The notes beneath the pieces are model-generated. The model had not been told where the DNA came from. It made no database searches and saw only the letters and a program-made list of their open reading frames with translations. Positions 6,762 to 14,305 of a stretch of 14,385 nucleotides of DNA are shown here, in pieces; the first letter of the stretch is position 1, and each line of letters begins with the position of its first letter. The DNA lies in contig JACRAO010000077.1 in the NCBI GenBank assembly GCA_016213345.1, positions 1-14,385 on the forward strand, read 5' to 3'. A program made the position numbers and the translations under genes. The stretch is from Bdellovibrio sp. (lineage in GTDB: Bacteria > Bdellovibrionota > UBA1018).

Positions 6762-9620
6762 TCACTTATCAATAATTAGGCATTTACTTTTTAGCTCGCA
6801 ATAATCACAATGTGAACCAATTTTGGACCCACTTTTGCCATTTATGATCTCATTGGCTATCTTACTTAATGCGGTGCTTAATGCTGATTCACTTGCTGGC
6901 ATCAAAACCTCTTCTACTCCTTGAGGGAAAATCTGAATAATATATGCTTTAGTGTTTTCACGCGCACTAGGCTCCAACACCTCTAGCACCTCTCGATAAA
7001 GAGAAAGTTGAGTGCCATATTCTAAAATCAGCTCTTGCTGTGATCTTAATCGTCTTAAAACTTTGAAATCAATAATTGTAAACCCATCATTTTGTAAAAT
7101 AAGACGGTCAATAGACCCGACTAACACGTCATCACATGCGGGATAAATAGGAACCTCAAAACTTAACTCTGTCCAAACCCGCCTCTTGTCTGTAGTAGGT
7201 CGCATCCAAGGAGAATTCTGCGCCCATTCTATTAACATTTTTGCATTAAAAAACTTAGACCCTACTTGTTTCTCTATTTCATAAAACGAATCATAATCAC
7301 CTTGCTCTAAAATTTCATGAACCCTAGTGCCTAGCTTTGTAGAACTAATCGCTTCATCCAAAATTCGCTTTTTAAAATCATTAACTTTTTTATCTAAATT
7401 TTCTGCTTCCAAACCTGGCCTAATATAAGTCCACTCATAAGCCCTCTGACAACGAGAAAGTAAATTCCACTCTGTTACACTATGACGCGTACGCTTGAAT
7501 GCTGGTTTTGTTACACTTATTTTAAAATCAACTTTTGCCGATGAAAAACTAACCTGTGTATTCTCCTCACTTTGTACACTTTGAAATTCAGTCTTGCCAT
7601 CCCAATTAAACTGGGCTTCCTCAATCCATCCCTTCCAATAATCTCTAGCGTAAACATCAATTGTGTTTTTTTGTGATGTAATAGTTTCATCATCTTTGGG
7701 AAAGACTAAAACAAGTTTTTCTTTGGCTCGCGTAAGCGCCACATAAAAAAGACGCATACTTTCTGCTAGACTTTTTTCTCTTTCAGCATCTTTCCAAATC
7801 ATTTCTTCTTCGTCACTCTGTAAACGATCTCCATGCTCATCTCTTTTTGCTAAATACACACCTCGCTTTCTATCCCAATATAAAAGTGGAGCAGATGCTG
7901 CTTTCTGGGGCTTAGCTGCAAAATCCACTAAAATAACTTGCTTAAACTCCAAACCCTTAGCTCCATGAATTGTGAGTACTTGCAATTGCCCCTCAGTCTT
8001 GGGCGGTGGCACCTCCAACTCGCGCTCATGAGTTTTTAACAAACAAGTTAACTCTTCGATTATTTCATGAAAATCCTTACCCCTTAATGACAACTCTTCA
8101 ACACGATGCCACAGTCCAAAAATCGAAGCTGCCATGGCTTCTTCTATCCCAAACTCATTAGGAGAAGAAAAATTCAATAATGCCAATAAAAGCTCACCAG
8201 GTCGCATACTCTGATTGCGATACTGATTTAAATATATCGCCAACGGGTGATCGGATTCAAAAAATGGCTTTTGAAAACTCTTATCTTCCCTAACCCATTT
8301 ATCTAAAATCTCATCCGAAACCCCTACCCATGGTGCTCTCAAAAAAACAGCACCCGATAAAGAATTAAATGGCATGTCCCACCAGCGCAAAAATGAAACC
8401 AGTTCCCTAACTCTTGGGTCTTCCCAAAACAAGCCACCACTCCAAATTGCAAGCGGAATTCCTTCTTGGTGTAAACCGTGAAGCCATTTAGCATTACTTC
8501 CTCGGATTTTTCTAAGCAGCAATGCCATGTCATCAAGCTTTGCGCCGTGAGATACTTGTACTTTTAGCCATAGTGCTAATTCTTTTGGTGACTGAACTAC
8601 TAATTTTTTTACACATGCATTTTTTTCTTCTGTATGAACTGTTGCACAAAGAGGATCATATTTCAGACCTTGTGCATGAAAAGCCTTTTGACAACTTGAG
8701 TTGATTAACTCTAAAATTTCTGATTGACTTCTAAAGTTATTGCTCAATGTAAGTTGTAATGGCAGTTTTTGACAATACTCCTCAAACACACTGACATCAG
8801 CATCTCTAAATCGATAAATTGATTGTTTAGGATCACCAACAACACATAAGTTTGATAACCAAGGTTTTGCTATTTTCCAAATAAGCTCGGCTTGCGTTGG
8901 ATTTGTGTCTTGAAATTCGTCTACTAAAATAAAATCAAATCTGCTTTGGTAGGATTTCCGTATTTTTTCGTCTTTTAAAACATCGTGCGCTTTGATTTCT
9001 AAATCATAAAAATCAAGCACTCCCATGCGGTTTTTTGTTTTTTGATAGCGACTAATGCAATACTTAGCCAAGACATCCAAATGCTTGTTAGCAGGGTTAT
9101 TATTTGTATTAAAAAATTCAAAAACACCAAAACATTGCAATTCTCTAACGCGTGTCAAAAGTCCAAATAAACTCTCCGTACTTTCTAATTCCATAAAAAA
9201 ATCTAAAGCACGCTCCACTATTGTAGGTAAATTTAGATCCCAAAACAAAGATCTAAAGCTCTCGTCCCATAATGTTTTTGACTCAAAAGCACTTAATATT
9301 TGTTCCGTGCCATTAAGCCCTACACTCATTGGATACTCTTTCAATATTGCTCCACAAAATCCATGAATAGTCATAATCCAATGCTCATCTCTGCTGCTTG
9401 TAGCATTCTGCAAGAGATTGAAAATAAGTTTTTCCTCTAAATCTTTGGCTGATTTTTCAGTAAAACTGACTGCCAATATTTTTGCATTTGTATTTTTATT
9501 TAACAAAGCAATACACTTAGACACCAAGGTTGTAGTTTTTCCTGTACCAGCTCCTGCTAAAACAGCGCAACCTCCACTAGATTCTATAATTTCAATTTGC
9601 TCATGTGTGAACTCTTTCAT
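6762..9620 (-). CDS. addA: AddA-like UvrD-family helicase/nuclease
   Basis: 952 residues from the ATG at 9620. This start overlaps the upstream stop as TGATG and puts the N-terminus (MKEFTHEQIEIIES) just before the Q-motif and Walker A, as in the family. The longer frame from 9659 would overlap addB by 40 nt. Helicase motifs: Walker A AGAGTGKTT at 22-30, motif II LVDEFQDT with D234-E235, motif III VGDPKQSIYRFRDADVSVF, then LTIHGAKGLEFK and RLFYVALTRAKEK. The C-terminal RecB-type nuclease has GSIDR (D838) and IIDFK (D851, K853). C724 plus CX2CX5C (C938, C941, C947) form a four-cysteine iron-sulfur pattern. Its role is resection of double-strand breaks with the AddB-like partner. At 952 residues it is shorter than the Bacillus protein. 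An iron-sulfur nuclease in the AddA subunit is not the textbook arrangement. Confidence 0.85.
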   Translation of the reverse strand: MKEFTHEQIEIIESSGGCAVLAGAGTGKTTTLVSKCIALLNKNTNAKILAVSFTEKSAKDLEEKLIFNLLQNATSSRDEHWIMTIHGFCGAILKEYPMSVGLNGTEQILSAFESKTLWDESFRSLFWDLNLPTIVERALDFFMELESTESLFGLLTRVRELQCFGVFEFFNTNNNPANKHLDVLAKYCISRYQKTKNRMGVLDFYDLEIKAHDVLKDEKIRKSYQSRFDFILVDEFQDTNPTQAELIWKIAKPWLSNLCVVGDPKQSIYRFRDADVSVFEEYCQKLPLQLTLSNNFRSQSEILELINSSCQKAFHAQGLKYDPLCATVHTEEKNACVKKLVVQSPKELALWLKVQVSHGAKLDDMALLLRKIRGSNAKWLHGLHQEGIPLAIWSGGLFWEDPRVRELVSFLRWWDMPFNSLSGAVFLRAPWVGVSDEILDKWVREDKSFQKPFFESDHPLAIYLNQYRNQSMRPGELLLALLNFSSPNEFGIEEAMAASIFGLWHRVEELSLRGKDFHEIIEELTCLLKTHERELEVPPPKTEGQLQVLTIHGAKGLEFKQVILVDFAAKPQKAASAPLLYWDRKRGVYLAKRDEHGDRLQSDEEEMIWKDAEREKSLAESMRLFYVALTRAKEKLVLVFPKDDETITSQKNTIDVYARDYWKGWIEEAQFNWDGKTEFQSVQSEENTQVSFSSAKVDFKISVTKPAFKRTRHSVTEWNLLSRCQRAYEWTYIRPGLEAENLDKKVNDFKKRILDEAISSTKLGTRVHEILEQGDYDSFYEIEKQVGSKFFNAKMLIEWAQNSPWMRPTTDKRRVWTELSFEVPIYPACDDVLVGSIDRLILQNDGFTIIDFKVLRRLRSQQELILEYGTQLSLYREVLEVLEPSARENTKAYIIQIFPQGVEEVLMPASESALSTALSKIANEIINGKSGSKIGSHCDYCELKSKCLIIDK

Positions 9621-12313
9621 CAAATATTCCCGTCCTTTTGCATTCTTCTCACTCCACACAGATCACTAAAAGCACAAACACGACACTCATTTTCTTTTTT
9701 TGGATTGAGTTCAAAAACCCCTTGAGCATAATTGTTAGCATGAAATTCGATTTGTTTCTGAGCCTTTGACCAAATCACATCAGGATCACTTGTAAAAATA
9801 TTTAGCTGTGATCTCAAGTTAGTAAAACTAAATGCTTCTTTGCCATTATAAGCCTGAAAAAAAACACCTTTGTTTCTTTGATGATGCCGGTTTAGCTCAA
9901 CAAACTGAACACCAGCTACATTTTTTTTTAATAAATTTTTTAATGCAACCGCATAAAATGGAAGTTGCAAACGATATCCGTCTAAAATCATATCCTGCCC
10001 TGTGGGTAGCATCGATGTAGTTTTGTAATCTATAATGAATAATCCGTGCTGGTTTTCGTCAATACGATCTGGCACACCAGTGATCACAAAGTTTGGATGT
10101 TCTAGTCTTAGCTCTGGACCTTCGAGACTATATGTTTTTGCCTGTGAGTTTTTGCGATACTTTTTTTCATGTTCATAAAATTCACACAAGATTTTAAAAT
10201 ATTTTTTCTTTACTTTTTCATAAATAACTGGATTAAACCACATACCTCTTGGAGATTCTAAAACCCAGGCCCGATCCAGATAAGACTTCAGAACTTCTGA
10301 AATATCAGTGGGAGTTTCAGTAAAAATGCTATCACCTCTTTCTTCGATCAAAAGTTTAACAGTGAGATGTAAAATCCGACCTTTTGTTTCTCCCCATGGT
10401 TCCTCACGAGGAGATCTCAAATCCCGCATTTTCCATCTCGATGCACCTAGGGCCATAAACGCACAACGAGAGTAATAATCTAGAGCTGAGGCAGATATTG
10501 CAACAGGAGACAATTCGCCTATTGGCTTTAACGTAAACGAACTCTGGGGCGCTTTAGTCATTTTTTGATAACTGTCAATAAATAGCGGGAACGCTCCTTT
10601 TTCTTTTGGCAAGTTCTGACTCGCAAGTGTCTCAGTGTTTAATAATCCTAACTCTAATAAAAACAGTTTCAAAGACTCCCGCTCTCTGCCATCCCAATCA
10701 TACTTGGCATCTAAAAATATACTTTCCTTTGATAACGCCATGGCAGACAAAATAGATTGTTTCATTTCTTGTCTTTGAGTCTTTGATGACAAAGCGGAAA
10801 ACTCTAAAGAAAGTTGATTTCTTTCATTTTCTGAAAACCAAAAATCTCCTGTTTGCAGACCTTTAAAGTATTGAGGTGGTACTCCAAAAAACCATGTTTT
10901 TTCATATTTTCTAAAAGAAACCTGCCCCAATCTATGAATAAAAACACCTGTTGTAGGCTTTATATCTTCTGCTAGAGGGGGGTGCTGCCTCAGCCGTTCG
11001 TTAATACAAGTATACCAATAAAGACTTTTTGCCTTTTTAGCCTTTAAGCCGATAAGCTTTAAATCTTGTAATAACTCATCCCATATGCTTTCAAAAAAAT
11101 CATAAGTTTTTGAGTCAAAGCGTTTATTAGACAAATAATCTAAATGGCTAAAAGCTATCTCTGAGCAGCTTTTTTTACCGGAAAACTGATTATGAATACT
11201 TAATAAAAATGAGTAAAGATTATCTAATTTTCCACCTGCGTAATACTTAAGTCCTTTTTTAATTCCTCTGGAATTGATTTCATTTAGAATCTCGAAAGTA
11301 TATAATTCAGGATATTCTTTACAATAAGAAAACACTGTTTCTCTATCAAATTGACTTGCAATGAGTCTAAAAGGCAAAAGAGCTTTTTTAATGCTTTCAC
11401 TAGTTTTTAAAATCATAGGATTTCTTGAATCTATGACTGGAACTTTGTTTCTCTCCAGACCACGCAGCATACTTATTCTGATTGCAGGCACATCTGGGAT
11501 AAAAATTGCTTGATTTGAAAGTTCACTTGTATCTGAAGCTAACTTTTGAGCCAAAAACTCAGCAGAGTCATCTAGTGTATGGAAACGCTCCCAATCCCAA
11601 CACAAGGACATAGCAGTATTAATTTTTATTTTATATATTTTTACTCGTTTTTCTAAAAGTCGCCAAAATTCTTGTTCTAAACTTTCGTGTGAGTTAAGTG
11701 AAAAAAGATAAATAGCTTTAGGAAATAAAAAATCATCAAAGCAATGGTCATCTAATTTTAACACTACTTCTTTTAATAAAGTCAACGGATCCCATAAACT
11801 CATAGCACTAAGCCAGGCTTCGTAAGCTAAGGCAAGCAACTGCATCTCTTTTCGGCATGGGTTTTGTACAGAATAAGTCGATAATCGTTGTTCAATAGCG
11901 TTTTCTTCTTCAGTGTGAGCAAAAACTTTTCTGCCGGCTTGCATAGCGGCATCCAATTTTTGAAAAAACTGTGGGTGTTTTTTTAAGGTCTTTAAATGAA
12001 AAAAATTTTCTGAAATTCTTTTTTGCGAAAACAAAGTACGCAATACTTCTTGCCTACTCCCTGATCCTAATACATAGTCTGACGAGATTTTTGATTTTCC
12101 ATAGACATGAGTTAATAATAAAATGCACAGTTCTTCACGCGACAAAACAGCCCAGCTCACAAAACCGATACCTTGTTTTAGTAAAAATTCCTTAATTTCT
12201 TCGCGTGATAAAAATCCCTGTTCTATACAAATCCATATATATGGATTTAGGCCCTTAATATTTTTTTGAAATTCTAGATCATTAATAAGATCGTGAAAAG
12301 AAAAAAATTCCAT
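9620..12313 (-). CDS. addB: AddB-like iron-sulfur PD-(D/E)XK nuclease subunit
   Basis: 897 residues from the ATG at 12313; an in-frame GTG at 12331 lies upstream of the predicted -10 and has no ribosome binding site. The N-terminal two thirds are poorly conserved and show no Walker A, consistent with the inactivated helicase fold of AddB. The C-terminal third is a PD-(D/E)XK nuclease: SALDYYSRC (C617), GRILHLTVKLL, ITGVPDRID (D749), IIDYKT (D762, K764), a QLPFYAVAL block, then ECRVCAFSDLC with C877, C880 and C886. The four cysteines match the AddB iron-sulfur staple. The next gene starts within its stop codon, so the two subunits are probably made in equal amounts. Known AddB proteins help recognise Chi and degrade one strand; whether Chi is recognised here cannot be told. 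Confidence 0.8.
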   Translation of the reverse strand: MEFFSFHDLINDLEFQKNIKGLNPYIWICIEQGFLSREEIKEFLLKQGIGFVSWAVLSREELCILLLTHVYGKSKISSDYVLGSGSRQEVLRTLFSQKRISENFFHLKTLKKHPQFFQKLDAAMQAGRKVFAHTEEENAIEQRLSTYSVQNPCRKEMQLLALAYEAWLSAMSLWDPLTLLKEVVLKLDDHCFDDFLFPKAIYLFSLNSHESLEQEFWRLLEKRVKIYKIKINTAMSLCWDWERFHTLDDSAEFLAQKLASDTSELSNQAIFIPDVPAIRISMLRGLERNKVPVIDSRNPMILKTSESIKKALLPFRLIASQFDRETVFSYCKEYPELYTFEILNEINSRGIKKGLKYYAGGKLDNLYSFLLSIHNQFSGKKSCSEIAFSHLDYLSNKRFDSKTYDFFESIWDELLQDLKLIGLKAKKAKSLYWYTCINERLRQHPPLAEDIKPTTGVFIHRLGQVSFRKYEKTWFFGVPPQYFKGLQTGDFWFSENERNQLSLEFSALSSKTQRQEMKQSILSAMALSKESIFLDAKYDWDGRERESLKLFLLELGLLNTETLASQNLPKEKGAFPLFIDSYQKMTKAPQSSFTLKPIGELSPVAISASALDYYSRCAFMALGASRWKMRDLRSPREEPWGETKGRILHLTVKLLIEERGDSIFTETPTDISEVLKSYLDRAWVLESPRGMWFNPVIYEKVKKKYFKILCEFYEHEKKYRKNSQAKTYSLEGPELRLEHPNFVITGVPDRIDENQHGLFIIDYKTTSMLPTGQDMILDGYRLQLPFYAVALKNLLKKNVAGVQFVELNRHHQRNKGVFFQAYNGKEAFSFTNLRSQLNIFTSDPDVIWSKAQKQIEFHANNYAQGVFELNPKKENECRVCAFSDLCGVRRMQKDGNI

Positions 12314-12350
12314 AAGTAAAAGTATATACACTTTAGATTTTTTTTAACAA
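12314..12350 (-). promoter_or_regulatory. addBA promoter, leaderless type
   Basis: On the minus strand TTGTTA (12345-12350), an 18-bp spacer with an A7 run, and TATACT (12321-12326) form a fair sigma70-type promoter. Only 7 nt separate the -10 from the ATG at 12313, so transcription should begin at or next to the start codon. No Shine-Dalgarno sequence precedes this ATG, in agreement with leaderless translation. Confidence 0.55.
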
Positions 12351-12572
12351 AGGGGCAATAGAGATTTTTGAAGTCTAAAAATCCTACTTCTTGTCTGATT
12401 TTCGGTCTAAATAATTATCCAGCATTCATATGGTACCAGTATCAAAACGTTGCATATCCATACGACAAAGCAATTACTTCATCTGCAGTACACTTGACAA
12501 ACTCTCTAATCTCGGAGCAATTTTTACACAAACAATGCCTTTGGTCGAAGCTGGAGAGAAGTAGCTAAGACC
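12351..12572. other. Intergenic region with unresolved short ORFs
   Basis: Three short frames look mildly protein-like but none is recognised. One is 66 codons on the plus strand (TTG at 12368 to 12568), one is a 44-codon plus-strand frame ending about 12565, and one is a minus-strand TTG-started frame (12442-12531, MCKNCSEIREFVKCTADEVI then ALSYGYATF) with CXXC and a third Cys. Third-base GC does not separate them. The stretch may be a gene remnant next to the truncated ATPase gene. Confidence 0.3.
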
Positions 12573-13529
12573 TTAAAACCCATTAGTCACTAACCACGCC
12601 CTAAAAAATGGATTAAAAAATTTGTATTCTCCTTGGTCATGAAGAAGAAATCTCCTTTGAAGCATTCGCTGAAGTGCTTTTTTCATAGATGCAGGAGCCA
12701 CACCACCAGCACTTTTTAATAACTCCTGAGAAAGAACTTTTTTGCCCCCGTGCCTGGCAATAGCGTCTAAACACTTTAATTGAAACGTAGTGAGTTCACT
12801 TAAAATGATCTCATAGGATTGAGCCTCTCGTGCAAAAATGAGATTTAATGCTTTGTCAAATGTTTTATGAGATAAGGTCTCTTGATAAGCACTCACAGAC
12901 CACAAAGCCTCACAAAACTGTTGAATATCTCCAGATATATTTCTGCAAATAGTGAATATTTTTTTTAGTAATTCATCATTTATTGTTTTTTTTTCAATTT
13001 GAAATTTTTCTAGAATGAAAACAGAAAACTCTTCGTAAGGAATAGGACCCACAACCATCGGGAGGGCAGACTTTAAAAGAGGGGAACCGGCATCAGTGAA
13101 TATCTGATCTATTTTTTTTCTAATACTGCCAGAAAATAGGTAGGGAATGTTTTTTTGGTATTGAATCTGTCCTCTCAAAATAGCGAGCACTTCATTAGCG
13201 TTTTTGAGATTGCCAATATCCTGAAACTCATGCATAACAACTACGATTTTCTTAGTTTTACTCTTCATTTCAATCAAAGAAAGTATTGCTTGTAGCGATT
13301 CTGGTTTTAGTTCAGAACCAACATCAATGCTGAAAGTGGGTAAACCAGAAATGGGATCAACAGATAAAACTGGCTTAAGGTGTATAAGTGTTTTGAATAT
13401 CTTTTCAACAAATCCACTCTGTGTTTCCATCTTATACTCAATGCCTGAAAAAGTTAGAAAAAAACTTCTTGCAATCTGGGCTGTCATATTATCTGGCTTC
13501 TTCTTGCATTGTGATTGCACTATTTCCAA
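12573..13529 (-). pseudogene. N-terminally truncated ATPase_2-type AAA ATPase
   Basis: The frame runs from a TTG at 13529, but recognisable homology begins only near residue 30 (about 13440). What remains matches the middle and end of the archaeal/bacterial ATPase_2 family: FVEKIFKTLIHLKPVLSVDP, SGLPTFSIDV, then a Walker B-like IVVVMHEFQDIGNL (His where Asp is usual), a sensor-like PYLFSGSIRK, the IPYEEFSVFI block, and a C-terminal winged helix (FQLKCLDAIARHGGKKVLSQ followed by ELLKSAGG). The Walker A region and the first beta strands are missing, so it cannot bind ATP in the normal way. Residues 1-29 are antisense to the neighbouring membrane-protein gene. A start at the ATG 13430 is also possible. 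I read it as a decapitated gene; intact relatives act as DNA-linked or defence-associated ATPases of unclear role. Confidence 0.65.
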
Positions 13530-13861
13530 AAACTATTGCAGTTCTCAGTATTTTACTTTTAGCATTTGGTGATCCTATTGCCTCTTTGTTTGGAAATCTT
13601 TTTGGAAAACTAAGTATTCAATTTAAAAATGGGAAAACTCTAATCGGCTCTCTTGCTGGCATTTGTATTTGTAGTGTTGTTAGTTACATTTTCCTAGATC
13701 TCACAATGGAACTACCAAAACATGCGCTTTTTCAGTTGTCGTTATTTGCAGGTTTAGCTGGAGGACTATCAGAACTTTTACCCTTTAAAATCGACGATAA
13801 CTTTTCTGTGCCGGTTATTTCTGGATTTGTTATTTGGTTTTGTTTCCTGCTGTATATCTAA
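13421..13861 (+). pseudogene. N-terminally truncated CTP-dependent lipid-kinase-like membrane protein
   Basis: 146 codons from a GTG at 13421. The authentic part seems to start about 13445 (LKKLEKNFLQSGLSYYLASS). It then shows the dolichol/phytol/diacylglycerol-kinase (CTP) family core: a membrane segment up to AVLSILLLAFGDPIASLFGN, then LFGKLSIQFKNGKTLIGSLA, and two more hydrophobic segments, the first followed by a GLSELLPFKIDDNFSVPVIS block. GDPxAS and the GKxxxGS segment are the nucleotide-handling motifs of the family. Full-length members are around 200 residues with additional N-terminal helices; here only the C-terminal part exists and no ribosome binding site precedes it. The 5' end meets the broken 5' end of the opposite-strand ATPase. 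It could still be expressed as a short protein, but a remnant is more likely. Confidence 0.6.
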
Positions 13862-13910
13862 AAGGGGGGGTGCTTTTCTTCTAGCTCTGCCAATTGCTCA
13901 AATTAAAACA

Positions 13911-14213
13911 TCACTTTGGTGCTGTTGGGTTCATCTCAATATCTAACATCACACCATATGCTAACGATCTATTTGTGATATCTATACCATCAAGTTGACC
14001 TTGTTTTATTAAATAATCTAGAAGAACAACACCATAGATTAATTTATCAAAGTCCTTTGTAGTCTTTTTTGCTTCAAAAACCTCTGAGGACAAGGTTTTT
14101 AATTTTTCAGTAGCATAGCTTAGATTGATGGCTGTAAGCTTTCTATTATCAATATCTCCTCCTGTTTCTTTGACAAAATTTGCTACCATGGTAGCAGTAC
14201 TGTCAATAGTCAT
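13911..14213 (-). CDS. Small protein, not recognised
   Basis: 100 residues from the ATG at 14213, which has AGGGG at 8-nt spacing (the frame also extends to a TTG at 14243). The protein is soluble and mixed alpha/beta with no signal peptide: MTIDSTATMVANFVKETGGD near the start, EVFEAKKTTKDFDKLIYGVV in the middle, ending RSLAYGVMLDIEMNPTAPK. I see no family motif. Its start lies only 7 nt from repeats at the insertion-sequence boundary, so its ribosome binding site is in one of those repeats and its promoter may have been replaced. It is convergent with the broken membrane-protein gene. Confidence 0.55.
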   Translation of the reverse strand: MTIDSTATMVANFVKETGGDIDNRKLTAINLSYATEKLKTLSSEVFEAKKTTKDFDKLIYGVVLLDYLIKQGQLDGIDITNRSLAYGVMLDIEMNPTAPK

Positions 14214-14236
14214 TAGATGAACCCCTGACAAAAGAT

Positions 14237-14266
14237 TGGACAAACCTTTTTAACCCCTGATATAAT
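14237..14266 (+). promoter_or_regulatory. Promoter of the IS transposase
   Basis: TGGACA (14237-14242), an 18-bp gap and a consensus TATAAT (14261-14266) precede OrfA, placing the transcription start near 14273 with a leader of about 33 nt. The -35 lies in the outer repeat and the -10 in the inner one, so the promoter spans the putative IS boundary. Confidence 0.5.
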
Positions 14267-14305
14267 CTGGACACCGAAATCACAGAGATTGTGTTAGGAG
14301 AAAGC

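Noticed and set aside
9620..9659. Upstream start of the addA-like gene at 9659
   Set aside because: It would overlap the addB-like gene by 40 nt. The ATG at 9620 forms a TGATG coupling and gives the normal family N-terminus.
13327..13572. 81-codon plus-strand ORF over the junction
   Set aside because: It is in a different frame from the recognisable lipid-kinase-like sequence and mostly antisense to the ATPase remnant.
13862..13890. Rho-independent terminator after 13861
   Set aside because: AAAAG/CTTTT around a G-run gives only a 5-bp AT-rich stem and no proper U-tract.
12573..14243. A defence island built on the ATPase, the membrane protein and the small unknown gene
   Set aside because: The ATPase lacks its P-loop and the membrane protein its N-terminal half. 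The orientations are mixed and nothing suggests an operon, so decay is the better explanation.
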